Below, one piece after another: positions 21,890 to 33,770 of a DNA stretch of 64,000 bases (within the stretch, counting starts at the first letter, position 1; each line of letters opens with the position of its first letter). The notes below the pieces were generated by a model, which made no database searches, was not told where the DNA came from, and was given only the letters and a program-made list of their open reading frames with translations. The stretch is taken from positions 39,209,593 through 39,273,592 of the forward strand of contig CM036245.1 in the NCBI GenBank assembly GCA_020698575.1, given 5' to 3'. The position numbers and the translations under genes were made by a program. The stretch comes from Bostrychus sinensis (taxonomy: Eukaryota; Chordata; Actinopteri; Gobiiformes; Eleotridae).

Positions 21890-22268
21890 TAGGCATGTGT
21901 GAATCAATGCCAAAAATATTGATACTTTGATTCCTGTGATTTAATTGTGGTATTGATACCAATCTGAAAGTATCAATATGTAGTAGTAGTAATGAGAAAC
22001 AATGTTATTAGTATAATACTAATTCCACTGGATCCTTCACGTGCTTTTCAATGGCAGGTCCAACCCAATCCACTGTGTTCTGCTGCTCCAGTGGCAAAAA
22101 GAAGCCATTATTAGTAACATGTGTATGCATATGGGCTTTTAAAACAAACAAACAAAAAAAAATCAATTATTATAGAAGAAAAAACAGTGGTTGAGACTGT
22201 AATGGGTGGCATCGGAATTGGTATTGGTATTGAATCAAAGGTAAGAAAGCTGGTATCGCACATCACTA
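21890..22268. mobile_element. Non-autonomous hAT-like element with perfect 8-bp duplication
   Basis: 379 bases bounded by TAGGCATGTGTGAATCA on the left and TATCGCACATCACTA on the right, which are imperfect inverted repeats, flanked by CAGCTAAC at 21882-21889 and again at 22269-22276. An exact 8-base duplication is the hAT hallmark. No coding frame. Confidence 0.8.
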
Positions 22269-22447
22269 CAGCTAACTAACTTGACTTTGGCCAAACGGTG
22301 TTCAAAGACAGTGATTACTGGAAGTGTTTCTGAGGCTATGTGGATCTCTGTATTTCTAAAATGCCCCTTTTATACCCAGACGTCTTACTGAAGTGTCACC
22401 AATTAATTAATTGTGCTCTTATTTTTGATTACAGTAAGTGATAAATA

Positions 22448-23446
22448 CACTGTCTAAAGTATTCACTCCCCTTAGCATTTCCTTTATTTTTGCCTTTCAA
22501 CCAGGAATTTAAATGGATTATTGGGAGGTTTATGTCAGTCACTTTACATCACATGACTTATGAAGTCTTATGAAGATGCCAATTTTTTTTTATTGTGATA
22601 CAAACAAGAAATATTATAGAAAAACAGGAAATTTAAGTGTGCAGAAATATTCACTTCCTTTCTAAAGAGGCCCCTAAAATACAGTTTGGTGGTGTTTTCC
22701 CTCAGATGTCACAAAGGTAGTTAGATCTCAACTGACATAATGCCACAAAACTCCATGTAACATGTAAACATCATTACAACATGTAAAAGATAAGGAACCA
22801 CACCAAACCTGCCTAAAGAGGACCATCTAAAACTCACAAACCGGGCAAGGAGTGCATTCATCAGAGAAGCAACAATAAGACCAAAGGTGACCCTGAAAGA
22901 TCTGCAGAGCTCCACAGCAGAGACTGTTGTATCTGTCCCAGGACCACTCTGAACCATACACTCCACAGAGCTGGGCTGTGTGGAAGAGTGGCCATTGCTT
23001 CAAGAAAATAATAACAAAAAATATTTGTGTTTGGCAAAAGGCACGTGGAAGAATCCGTAAACATGAGAAGGTCCTCTGTCCAGATACAATTAAAATGAGT
23101 GGTGATGGCAGTGTCCTGCTGTGGGGATATTGGTAGGGACTGGGAATCTGCTCAGAACTGAAGGAAGAAGGATGGAGCTAAACACAGGACAGTTTTTGAA
23201 GAAAACGACTCAAACTGTGCTGTACAATGCATCCAACCTGAAGGAGCTTGAGCTGTTTTTAGATGAAGAATGAGCACAAATCCCAGTGATTTTATGAACC
23301 AAGCTCATAAACACTTATCCTAGAAAAGTTGGAGCTGAAAGTCCTTCAGAAGGTCGTTCTACAGAGGACTTAACCTGAGGGGGTGAATACTTTTGCACAC
23401 TCAAGTTTTCTGTTTTTCTGTAATATTTCTAATTTGCGTCACAATG

Positions 23447-23479
<33 letters not shown>

Positions 23480-23611
23480 ATTTTCAAAGTTGTTGTCTGT
23501 CGTGATGTAAAGTGACTGACATGAACCTCTCAATGATCCATTTAAATTCCAGGTTGTAAGACAACAATAAAGGAAAAATGCTAAGGGGGTACATACTTTT
23601 GCTTTCCACTG
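22448..23611. mobile_element. Decayed Tc1-like element with long inverted repeats (family C)
   Basis: The first about 120 bases (AGTATTCACTCCCCTTAGC... GTCAGTCACTTTACATCA) are inverted at 23490-23611, and both ends meet a TA (22446-22447, 23612-23613). Between them a plus-strand relic shows a SVLLWGYW-like stretch near 23110-23135, comparable to the SVMLWG segment of Tc1 transposases, with many stops. The left terminus has mutated from CAGTG to CACTG. A poly(T) tract is at 23448-23477. Confidence 0.65.
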
Positions 23612-23619
23612 TAGCCTAA

Positions 23620-25440
23620 ATATTAGTTCATAATATTTACCAAATGAAAATGAGTATGTGTGTGTGCATGTGTGAGTGTGTGAGTGAGTGTGTGTGTAAT
23701 CGTCTTAAGTCTGATGCTACCTGTGGCCAGTGTATATTTAGAACATGGAATCCTCTTAGGGGATTTGGCTCCTGTGAGAGGTGGGCAGGTGAAGGAAGGG
23801 GCCCTCAGCTCTCAGACCTCTCAGACACAGAGCAGAGAGGGTGTGACCAGCTTCACTTCTGAATTTTACTGTGGCCCATTTCATGTGTCTCCTCTGTGAG
23901 GGCAGTGCACATAAACACAGTATCAGTATTAAACACTGACTTAAACATCCTTCATTTTGTGACTGTCTCTGTGCAATTCTTGCTGCATGCTTTTTTTTTT
24001 AGCACCAAGGCTCTCGTGGAGATGTAGAACAGGGGACAGCAGGTTTGGAAGAAGTGTACAGGGTTTTTGTCTTCAGATTGACAATACAGATGTTGTCCTG
24101 CCTGCTCCTGCTCTTCACATTGTCCAGTTTATTCATTATCGAGCCAGCCTCCCTGACATGTCACTGAGCAGATCCTCATCCAGCGGTGTACAAGTCACAT
24201 GACAGAGATGATACTCTCTCCAGCTTCTCTTCTGTTACTGACACGTTGGGACACTTTATCAAAGACAGACTCATTATCTATGGTGTGTGGCTGTGTGCCT
24301 GCTAGGACATGCTAGCCGTTGCTTTCTGAGATTGGATTTTTGTCTCTTTGACATTGTTTGATGTCCAGAAGGCAGTCTTCAGCAGCATTAGCAGTTTGTA
24401 TCCCGCTCAATATCTTTGGCCAAAATAAAGACAGTAGTGTGTATTATACCTGTCCTTAGTCCTTCAGCCAGCCATCATCACACAATGGCGCCTTCATTTT
24501 GTTCATCTCTCTCTAGAAATCTTTTGTGTTCATTTGTCTGGTGTGTGTGGTGTTTGTGTGAGTGTATGAGGACGTTTCTGGTGAGCAGTTTTCTTTAGTT
24601 CTACCACTGCACAAACATCCATCTCTCATCACGCTGTAACAAACATCTGTATTTCTTGTCATTTGATGAAATAATAGTAACTGTGTATTATGATGGTGCT
24701 TCTTTATTTGTCTTCAGTCTGATGATGGTGGATCCAGTGGACGCTCCTTTCCCGTATGCAGAAGTAAAGGTCTCTGTTTGAATTTCAGGGCTGCTCAGTG
24801 AGGACACACTATATGTGGATCTTTGAAAGTCTGATGGCTGTGTGCTCCTTTTATTTGAGTTAGTTCTCCTTGTTTTATGTTTGTTCTTGTTTGTATTTTG
24901 CCTAACCCTTACACAGTCCTTTAAAAAAAACAACAGTCAGAGCCTTTAGTACCAAAACTGCTCACCTCCTCAAAAGTGTCATTAAAATATTACATATGAT
25001 GTTTATTTCCACTTTGAATGACTCAATGCTTCTAACCAATGTCAGTTCTTATAAAAACTATTAGAGTTTTTTGTTGTTTTCTGTTACACTTTAAATGCCA
25101 TTTTACTATACAGTATATAAACCACTATCAAAAAAGCATAAAATACATACAAAACAAACAAAAATTATTATTTTCAACATACTAAGGGCTTTGTGAAAAT
25201 TTTAAAAACATATTATTATGGTCTTGGCCATTTTATTGATTGACACCAATATTGATTTTGATGGATTTTTTTTTTTTTTTTTTTTTTTTGGACATTTTTT
25301 GTGGAAAAATGCGACACTTGTTGCCTTTAGTACCAAAAGTGTTCACGCCCTATTTTGTAGTATATTATTGATAATCAGGCCTTGACATTAACATTAGCCA
25401 ACCAACCAAATACAGGTAGATTTTCATTTTGGCTAATAAC
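23620..25440. other. Intergenic DNA, no gene recognised
   Basis: TG-rich run at 23655-23698 and poly(T) at 25267-25290. No recognisable coding sequence. Confidence 0.45.
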
Positions 25441-25445
25441 ACATA

Positions 25446-25672
25446 CAGTGAAGCCCGAAATTATTCATACCCCTGGCAAATTTTGACTTAAATTAACCTT
25501 TATTCAACCAGCAAGTTTTTTTTTTTTTTTTTTTTTTTTTAGCGGAAATGGCACAGGCTTCTCCCAAACGATAATAAGACGATGCTTAAGAGGTATCACT
25601 GTGGAAACAAATATTTCTCAGCTTTTTTTTTTTTTTTTTTACATTTGAACAAAAAGTGACCCTCTTTTGGTC
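25446..25672. mobile_element. Solitary left end of a Tc1-like element (family D)
   Basis: TACAGTGAAGCCCGAAATTA opens a sequence continuing with TTCATACCCCTGGCAAATTT and TACATTTGAACAAAAAGTG, which I recognise as a terminal repeat of a fish Tc1-like family. Poly(T) tracts at 25517-25540 and 25623-25640 interrupt it. No partner end was found. Confidence 0.5.
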
Positions 25673-26790
25673 GAGACCCACAGTTTGGGGCTTAATGGTC
25701 ATCAGCATTTTCCACTATGATTGAAACTCTGCTCTTATGCACAGTTTTTGTTTTGCTGAATGTACATATGTTTGAGTTTGACAATCTTCTATCCAGCTCA
25801 ACTGGGCCCCAGCAGCAGATTTTGACAGACTTCCTCACACCAACACTGGTCTCTGTACACTCCTTGGTCTATCCTTGGTCTGCCACGGCTGACCTTCCGT
25901 TTCTCCTCACGCTCTGTGCTGTGTGTGTTCTCTGGTGGTTTATGCTCAGTGTCCTTACTTCCATCAAAACAAATTCTTTCCATATCTGGCCCTGCTTCCT
26001 CCGTTTTGGACGCCTCTCCTCTGTCAGGCTAAACAATGCCATGTTTTCCTGTCCAAGTCAAAGGACATGATATTCTGGGTGGACCTGCAGCAGCCAGACA
26101 GTCTGCCTGTATCTGCCACAAATCACATAATCATTGCCACTGCTGAATATCACTCATGGTATACACGTATACTGTATACAGAGGCGTGAAGCAATGAGAA
26201 AGTAATCATTTTTGGAGAAACTGTGCTGACTGAATACATTCTCTAGGACATCCTTTTACCTGAGTCAGGGCCCCGTCAGCTTCCTTCCCTGAAGCATGCA
26301 GCATACCCCCCCCCCCCCACACACACACACACACTCTTGCTGTGTGTGTGTGTGTTGTTATGGTGTGTGTGTGTTGTTATGGTGTGTGTGTGTGTGCGTG
26401 TTGTTATGGTGTGTGTGTGTTGTTATGGTGTGTGTTACCATGATAAGTTAGTGCTTTATTCCCAGAACTTTGTGGGAAACTTCCTGTTTGTAGACTGATG
26501 TTTACTCATGGACCCCCTTTGTCCTCACAGAACTCTGCAGGCCTCTGCCCTGGGACTACACTGCAGCTTTTCTGTGAGACTCTCGTTCCTTCAGAGCAGA
26601 ATGAAAAAAAAGAATACACACACAAAAGTTTAGTATGGAAGTGGCTCATTTGGGTTGGTGCTGTCAAACATAAATCCAAACTTTTAAAAACAGTGAAAAA
26701 AAAAGGTCTATATTTTGTTGAACATGTTCCATGAGTGAAAGGCTGTCAGTGTATGTCTTAAAGTCATAATAATAACTCATTATGTATAAA
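25673..26790. other. Intergenic DNA with CA/TG repeats
   Basis: Frames at 25717-26070 and 25923-26189 lack recognisable domains. 26306-26430 holds poly(C), (CA)8, then (TG)n alternating with TTGTTATGG. Confidence 0.4.
26306..26430. repeat. Poly(C)-(CA)n-(TG)n composite repeat
   Basis: Poly(C) at 26306-26318, (CA)n to 26334, then after 6-8 bases (TG)n, followed by four diverged units of (TG)nTTGTTATGG. The CA and TG blocks are mutually complementary. Confidence 0.9.
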
Positions 26791-27138
26791 CAGTAGTAGA
26801 GAGTAACTAGATACTTTTACTCAAGTAGTTTACCTAATTTTTTTAAGAAAAAGTACTTTCTGAGTGCATTTTTTGGAACATACATTTACTTGAGTAAATT
26901 TTAGATGATTTTATTTTTACTTTTACTTGAGTAAAACTTTAGATTGCCTGAAAAGTCACAAGTAGTATTTGTTCTCTGTGGTGTAGTGGGTAGCACATCT
27001 GACTTGCAGTCAGAAGGTTCAGGGTTTGAAGAAGATGAAGATGAAGAATTACTTTTACTTCTACTATAGAGTATTATTATTTTTGAAGTAACAGTACTTT
27101 TACTTGAGTATGGCTTTTGAGTACTTTGTCCACCACTG
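26791..27138. mobile_element. Non-autonomous hAT-like element with nested tRNA-like insert
   Basis: Left end CAGTAGTAGAGAGTAAC and right end (reverse complement) CAGTGGTGGACAAAGTAC, with ACTTTTACTTGAGTA words throughout. Flanks TGTATAAA (26783-26790) and TGTATGAA (27139-27146) match at 7 of 8 bases, consistent with an hAT target duplication. The segment 26971-27030 interrupts it. Confidence 0.7.
26971..27030 (+). repeat. tRNA-like (SINE head) insert
   Basis: Reads TGGTGTAGTGGGTAGCAC (box A-like), TGACTTGCAGTCAGAAGG, then GGTTCAGGGTTTGAA (box B-like) and a GAAGAT-rich tail. It is too divergent to be a functional tRNA. Confidence 0.5.
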
Positions 27139-27146
27139 TGTATGAA

Positions 27147-28225
27147 ATGTTTTTCTTACAATGATGCATATGATATGTCTATTTAATGTTCATGTGTCTG
27201 CTTTTATGAATTATGATTAGATGAATGAGCTCACAGAAGAAGTTACAGCAGCACAGTGTGACGTGTGGTTGATAAGACTCTTTCACCATGTCAACAGTCA
27301 CAGCAGTGTGTCATGGTTTTAGTTTTCAGAAATTACCTAAAGTGATGACAAAAAGGACTACTCCTCCAGGCTCCGCCCCCTCCCTGGCCCTGGTTCATGG
27401 TGCTCCTCCAGGCTCCGCCTTTCGCCCTCTAACTGAAAACACATGTAAATCATTTGGTTGACATTCCCAGAATTCCTGGCACTGAGGTCACAGAGCAGTG
27501 AGTCATGGTGAGTCCCTCTGCTCTGGAACACCTCTGACTACAACAGAACCACTCTGCGTCACGGTCAGACAGAGAATTCAAACTGAAGCAGAGGAACTGA
27601 AGAAATACAATGTTCCATCTGCAGCTATCTGTAAAACAGCAGCATTAAAAAACTGTGCAAGCTATCCATACATAAAAATTGTTTTTATAAATGGACAGGG
27701 ATTAAAAAAAAAAAAAACTAAACAAAAAAACTAAACAAAAACAAAATGGGTACCAAGGCAGAATGACTTGGTAACAACATTAGCAATATTGTGATATTGC
27801 AGCCAACATGACAAACTGATTGTTATTAAACACTTTTTTCAGTCTTAATCTTTATAAATATCACAATGATTAATTAACTAAAGGGTTGTTATTGTGAGCT
27901 TTTTGTACAGCCTCCCAACAGTATAGCAAGAAATATCATAGCGTGATATTAAAATTGTGATAATATTGTAGCCTACTGTGAAATTTGAATATGGTTACAG
28001 CCCTACTAAATGGTGTACACTCAAACTGAGCAACACAAATTTAGTCTTAACCTTTAAAGTTAGGACATACAATAGGTATTCATAAAATTCAACCAGCCAA
28101 AGTGGCAGTCGAAGCATTTGTGTTACAGCCAAAATGAAAATCTTCCTGGATTTTTTTGGCCGGTTGGCGAGTGGTAATGTCAAACCATGAATGTGTGAAA
28201 TATACAAATACTGGGGACTGACAAA
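27147..28225. other. Intergenic DNA, no gene recognised
   Basis: Includes a short direct duplication of CTCCTCCAGGCTCCGCC at 27360-27420 and A-rich tracts at 27700-27745. No gene supported. Confidence 0.45.
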
Positions 28226-28313
28226 AGTAAACTGTGAATATGACATGAGTAAACTGTGAATATGACATGAGTAAACTGTGAATATGACATGAGTAAACTG
28301 TGAATATGACATG
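28226..28313. repeat. 22-bp tandem repeat, 4 units
   Basis: Four exact copies of AGTAAACTGTGAATATGACA plus TG. Confidence 0.95.
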
Positions 28314-28710
28314 AGTAAAGCTGCTCTGAACTGAAGTGTCCTGGGAAAGGCTGTCTCCAGCAGCCTGACTCTACTGTAGGAGTGAGACGTTAGTAATCAT
28401 TCATGTTTTACACTCACTACAGTCATGTACAGTACTTGTATCAGCTCACATGGCCACACCTTTCCCACTTTGATCCTGACATTTCATGGGAAAGTTTGGT
28501 GTTGTGAAACAGTGAGAACGTTTGGCTCATGGTGAGATTAGTGTGGAGCTGTTGCATAATCCATCCCAGACGGAGCAGCTCCAGTGACTTTCATTTCCTT
28601 TATCCAGTCTGGATGTACCAACAAACTATGGCTCTTTACTGTCAGCAGCACCAGGAGTACAGTACTGAGTACAATAGGGCGACTTTTGACAGAGGTTTGT
28701 CATTGACTAT

Positions 28711-29674
28711 TCAACCAAAATTCTGGAAATGTTTAAAAGTTTTTAAATTTGAATAAAATGAAAACTAAAAGACTTTCAAATCACATGAGCCAATATTTTA
28801 TTCACAATAGAACACAGATAACATAACAAATGAGAAATTTGACATTTTTATGTACAAAATGCGCTCATTTCAAATTTAATGCCTTAATGTCTCAATAGTT
28901 GGGACAGGAGCAGGTTTACTATGGGATAGCATCTCCTCTTCTTTTCAGAACAGTCTGAAGACGTCTGGGCATCGAGGTTATGAGTTTCTGGAGTTTTGGT
29001 GTTGGACTTTGGTCCCATTCTTGCCTGACATAGGTTTCCAGCTGAAAGGCAGCTGGGTTTTAGAGCAGATGTTGCTCTAAAGTCTTTATCAACCTTTCAG
29101 CGTTTATAGTTCCTTCCGAAACACACAGCTGCCCATCCTGTATGCACTTTGCCCCCCATCCCATCAGAGATGCTTCTTTTGAACTGAACACTGATAACAC
29201 ACTGGAAGGTCTCCTCCTCTTTAGCCCAGAGGACACTGCATCCGTGATTTCCAAAAAGAATGTCAGATTTGGACTGGTCTGAACATGGAACACTGTCCAT
29301 CTTTGAAACAGTCCATTTTAAATGAGCCTTGGCCCAGGACAGGATGATGCTTTTGGACCATGTTCACATATGGCTTCCTTTTTGCATGATAGAGCTTTAG
29401 TTGGCCTCTGCAGATGGCATGGCTGTGTTTACCCACAGTGGTTTCTGGAAGTGTTCCTGCCTCTGTCCCATCTGTTGTGAGACCTGTATCAGGCTTCAAA
29501 TTTGTAATGAGCTCATTCTGTGATAAAAGTATAACATTTCTCAGTGTAAACATTTGTTATGTTATCTGTGTTCTAAGGTGAATAAAATGTTGGCTCATGT
29601 GGTTTAAAAGTTTTTAAGTTTTCATTTTAGTTACATTTTTAAAACGTCCCAACATTTCTGGAATTTGGGTTGTA
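28711..29674 (-). mobile_element. Inverted-repeat DNA transposon (family E, copy 1)
   Basis: The left about 130 bases (through ATATTTTATTCACAATAGAA and CAGATAACATAACAAATG) are repeated inverted at 29550-29674, ending GAATTTGGGTTGTA. On the minus strand the interior is partly open: one frame (29263-29553) contains TLPETTVGKHSHAICRGQL and an adjoining frame (29060-29293) contains SSVLSVFSSKEASLMGWG, probably pieces of one transposase separated by a frameshift. I cannot name the superfamily from sequence alone. Other pieces of this family are at 48566-48645 and 57545-57880. Confidence 0.6.
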
Positions 29675-29684
29675 CTGCAAACTC

Positions 29685-29750
29685 AAAACTGGATTCAAAC
29701 CTAGGACCTTCTGACTGCGAGTTGAGCATTCTACATACAAGCTCACAAAA
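29685..29750 (-). repeat. tRNA-like SINE head fragment
   Basis: Minus strand reads CTCGCAGTCAGAAGGTCCTA then GGTTTGAATCC, a box-B-like end of a tRNA-derived SINE head. Confidence 0.4.
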
Positions 29751-29948
29751 CTGTAGCCTACATCACATTTTTAAAGTCTAAGGCTGGGGACACAGAGGAG
29801 CTTTTAAAACTGAGACAAAATGTTTTTTGTTTTTTTTGTTTTTTGTTTGCTTCAAAACTGTGAATACTTTGAATAATAAAACGTTGTTTCGGGATCTGGA
29901 TCTGTGTGGATGGAACGCTTATTCGATAAAAAACCTTGGATAGTTCTA

Positions 29949-30093
29949 ATGTGGTTAGCACAGTCACCTCACAGGAAAGAAGTTCTGGGTTCAGTTCCCA
30001 GACCAACATGGGGCCATGATTCCGCCAGAAAAGAGTTTAACCTCAGTGGGACTTTTGTGGTTAAATACAGGTCAAATAAAAAAAAAAAAAAAA
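29949..30093 (+). mobile_element. tRNA-headed SINE with A-rich tail
   Basis: Head GTGGTTAGCACAGTCACCTC (box A region) and GGGTTCAGTTCCCAGACC (box B region) is followed by CCTCAGTGGGACTTTTGTGG and TTAAATACAGGTCAAATAA with a poly(A) tail at 30078-30093. The tail resembles the L2/CR1-type tail at 12136-12228. No convincing target duplication was found. Confidence 0.65.
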
Positions 30094-30199
30094 GTACATC
30101 AAACTAGAGGAGCAAACTAGCAGGCGTCTCCGCACCTACTCTGAAGTCTACTGTCTCTCACTTTTCTTTGAGCAGTGATCACCACCAGGATTGTGTCAC

Positions 30200-30601
30200 C
30201 ACTAACTCCAGTAAATGAAGTCACAGCATCACAGAGTCAGAGCGGAGCTGAGCAGTGGCGTTTACAAAGTAAAAGCACACACCTCAGAGCAGTACTGCTC
30301 CAGAGCACTGCTCAGTTCAGATTTTGTTAGCAGTAGGACGTTGATTTGGCAGAGGTCTACAGAATCTGAACACTTTCATTTGGAACATGACTGTTCTGTG
30401 AGGAGAGAAGGCTCCAGTAAAGTGACAGAGGCGCGTGTGGAGCTCTTATTGTGAAAGTCGGCAGCAGACGCGCTCCTGGGGCAGAGTCTGGGCTTCACTC
30501 AGTCACAATCACAGTTCAGCGGAGTCCTGCTCTGACCACACCTCACCCCGGACTGGGACACGGTCTACACAGGACCACAGCGCACGGAACGGCGTCCGAA
30601 G
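30200..30601 (+). other. cdc42ep2: Candidate non-coding first exon and promoter region of cdc42ep2
   Basis: This GC-richer segment lies about 3.2 kb upstream of the CDC42 effector coding exon and ends in a good donor, GTCCGAAG|GTACAG at 30601/30602. The acceptor at 33783/33784 would join it to the 81-base 5' leader before the ATG. No TATA box stands out. The exon is inferred from the acceptor upstream of the coding exon and the donor here; its start is unknown and other donors are possible. Confidence 0.4.
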
Positions 30602-31745
30602 GTACAGTTACCTGTTTTGTGTTAATATTTTATCACAGGGGCATTTTACTGAGGAAAGCTCACGCGCACTGGATGGGTGTGCGCTTGGCACTATGTCTCT
30701 TAAGCGCATTCACACGTGCCTCACCAGAACCTTTCCCAAAGCCTCAACTGGGACAGACCTCCAAACCAAATTAAAGTCTACCAAATCAACTAAACAGCGA
30801 CACAACAGCAGCAGGAGCGCGGGGAGCGCTGGAGCGGGGCTGTGGGCTCCATGTCATCTCCAGGAACCTTTTTACACCCAGCAGCGACTCCTCACGCCCT
30901 GTCTGCGGCCGGGGCAGTGGACAGCGCAGATGTCGTCACCTTACATACTGAAGTAGTGAGGAAAGTTTACTTTGTCCGGGACCGTGAGAAGGTCCTGACC
31001 CAGGACTGAGAGCGCAGTTTGAGTTTTGTACACATTGGGATGTGGCGACCAGAAGGGCCTCTTTAGCTGGAGTTGTTTAAAAGTTGGTCATATATTGTAG
31101 AAAAGCCTGGCTAAAGATTTAATATCTGAAATTAAAGTTTGGAAAATCATTGAACCGTGAGTGTAGTCAGATATGTGAGTGACAGGTGTGGTTTTGGTCC
31201 AATCTGGGTTTAGACCCTGTCCTGTGGGCGTTCAGACTGCTGTGGTGCCAGTCTATCCACTGAAGGAGGCTTCAGGAAGAGGTGAGCTCACTGCATTATG
31301 CAACCCCCTCCACTCTGAGGGAGGGAGACACAGGACAGGGTTAGCTCCAGTTCATCTTATCTTCCCTGAATATTCTCTGAACAAGTTTACTCCATCTGCA
31401 GACTCCTCAGCACTCTAAACAACACCAGCTGCTCAGGACTGAAGCAAACCATTCACCGAGGAGCTACACTACTGCTGTGTTCTTCAGAAACAAGAGGATC
31501 TGAAGGAAATGTGTGTGCTGTCAGTGACTGGATAGAGGACATACTGGTCATATTCCAGTAGTAGCTTCAGATTTGTGCTTCTTTGTAAAAGACTGAGACC
31601 TTTTTTGGGAGTCATTACCTTTTACTATCTGAAACAAAATAAAACAAACAAACAACAAAACAAAACAAAACATGCACCTTATTAAAGGTCTAGCTGCACT
31701 GGCCACAGCACACATGACCTTATGACCCTGTCCATGACAACACTC

Positions 31746-32108
31746 GGTCTCACGTCTCTACATAGATATGTGAACCCAAGTGCTCCTGCGCGTTTCTAAA
31801 GCCCATACACCGTCAATGGACTCATTCTGATCATTTCAGGGGTCAAACCACCATCACTACGAAGCAGCCAGCTTGTATATCTGTAAGCCTCATGTTACTC
31901 AAAGTTGTGCTGTTTAGCCATTTTATGCTCTGTCCATTCCCCACCGTTGCCAGCAGGGGACGACAGACACCTAATCCAAGCGTTCTCTGCAAAGTAACAG
32001 CAACAGCTCGCCAACAGAAGAGGTTTTCCACAGATTCATTATTAGAAGTTATAAAACCTGGAATACTAATGCAAAGGAGACAACACTATTTCAGAAAGAC
32101 TGAAAAAA
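31746..32108 (+). repeat. Dispersed repeat family F, copy 1
   Basis: Aligns, with indels, to 38592-38925: shared blocks include GGTCTCAC, AGTGCTCCT, CTGATCATTTCAG, ATTTTATGCTCTGTCCA, CAGACACCTAATC, AGAAGAGGTTTTC and CACTATTTCAGAAA. Same orientation, 6.8 kb apart. This copy has about 38 extra bases near 31790-31827. Family identity unknown; no coding capacity. Confidence 0.75.
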
Positions 32109-32557
32109 GAAAACAAAGATGCAAAACAGCAGATATGTTCAGATTATATTTTATGTGTAGACTTTTAGCATATTATCATCTAGCAGAACATTTGAGGGTC
32201 CTATGCCTCAAAATCAGCAACAATAACCTGCCATTGGGAGAGAAGTTTTTATTGGACACTTAATCAGGGGCTTCAGACCTTAGGCTGGGGCCATTTACAC
32301 CGTGGTTGAGGGCTTCAAGGTAAATTGAGGCTTCTCACAACCAAGTACTTGTTCTAACTGTTCTCAAGTGTGTGGAGTCAAGATGATCGAGTTGGAGCCT
32401 CCTCCTCTATCTCAAATTTGTATTAAACACAATTAATATTCATGATTTGACGATACTGATGAAGCAACAGCCAATAAGTGCGACCCGGAAAGTATCACCA
32501 AGTGAACAAAGTGAATAACAAGAACCTCGAAGCGCATGAACTGCTCCCTATACCATC

Positions 32558-32684
32558 TGTCCTGGCTTAGTCCTGGTTTGGTCCTGGTTTAGTCCTGGTT
32601 TAGCCCCAGTTTATTCCTGGTTTAGTCTCAGTTTAGTCCCTGGTTTAGTCCTGCTTTGGTCCTGGCTTAGTCCTGGGTTAAACC
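32558..32684. repeat. 12-bp imperfect tandem repeat
   Basis: About ten diverged copies of GTCCTGGTTTAG. Confidence 0.85.
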
Positions 32685-33660
32685 GCAGTCCTCCTTTTGC
32701 TGAAGCTGGGTCTAAAAACACTGACAATTAATAGAATGCAAGTGAGAGTTTATTTAATAGGTCTGCTGGTTTATATGAGAGGGTGTCTGACTGGTCCAGC
32801 CACGCCCAGCACTTGGTCTTTGGGCTGTAACAGAAAAGGCATTTCAGACCTGTGCTGTCAGACAAGTGTTATCAACATGGCAGTGTGGTGTGCTTTGAGT
32901 CTTCTCATCCAAAGACATCTTTAACTGAAGAGGCTTTTGTTAAAACCATTTCTATGTGTGCTTAAGCGTCTGTACCCCCCAGCCCCCTCCAACATGTGAC
33001 AGCATGGGTCAGTCAAGAGATGACTGACTCTCTTATTATCTAACAAACATATGACAAACAGAGCTTTGAGCACACTGATCATGAGATCACAGAGCTGGAG
33101 ACAGCTGACATCCCATAATTCAGTGTGATAACAGGCCAGTACTACTGTGTGTACTATTGTGTTCTACTGTGACCCTCACCTAAGAGGAATGTGCCCAGAG
33201 CAGAGCAGGACTGGGAACACTTTGGCTGTTTCCAAACTGGTCTCTGCAAAGACCACTGCGAGGTGTGCAGTTAAACATATTGTCAGTAGTATTGCTAGAG
33301 AATATGACTGTAGAACTATATTTAGCAAAATGATCAGGTTTTATTTGACCATAGAACCGTTCTCCATTTTGCCTGAGTCCATTTTAATTGAACTTTACCA
33401 CAGAGAAGAGGCGTTTTACCAATTCATTTAATTAGTTGGAAAATGTTTATCCTGCTGTTAGTACCACTTGCTTTTCCAGCCTTTTGTTGCCCTGTTCCAA
33501 TGTTTGAATGTGTTTATGCCATTGAAATGAAGATTTCCTTATGACTGCATTCTTTACCTTACATTTTACTCAATGCCCCAACGTATTTGAGATGGACTTT
33601 GGATAAAAGGAGAAAGAACCAAAACATATTCTTTCTCCAGGACTTTAGTGCTCAATCTGT

Positions 33661-33770
33661 CCGCTGCTTCTGACCCGCTGCTTCTGACCCGCTGCTTCTG
33701 ACCCGCTGCTCCTGACCCACTGCTTCTGACCTGCTGCTTCTGACCTGCTGCTTCTGACCCACTGCTTCTG
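33661..33770 (+). repeat. 14-bp pyrimidine-rich minisatellite before a splice acceptor
   Basis: Seven full units and a partial eighth of CCGCTGCTTCTGAC with C/T and G/A variants, ending 13 bases before the AG at 33782-33783. Each full unit carries CTGAC, a good match to the metazoan branch-point consensus, in a pyrimidine-rich context. The last CTGAC places its A about 26 bases before the acceptor, within the usual range. Confidence 0.9.

Noticed and set aside
25717..26070. 117-codon frame with hydrophobic stretches
   Set aside because: Hydrophobic runs come from T-rich DNA; no family signature, and the frame is unsupported by splice sites or a neighbouring exon.
29776..29800. Third copy of MITE family H (AAGGCTGGGGACACAGAGG)
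   Set aside because: Only about 11 bases match the terminus, with no CTACAC and no partner end.
29949..30020. Functional tRNA gene
   Set aside because: Boxes A and B are recognisable, but the acceptor stem cannot form and the sequence runs into a LINE-type tail, so it is a SINE head.
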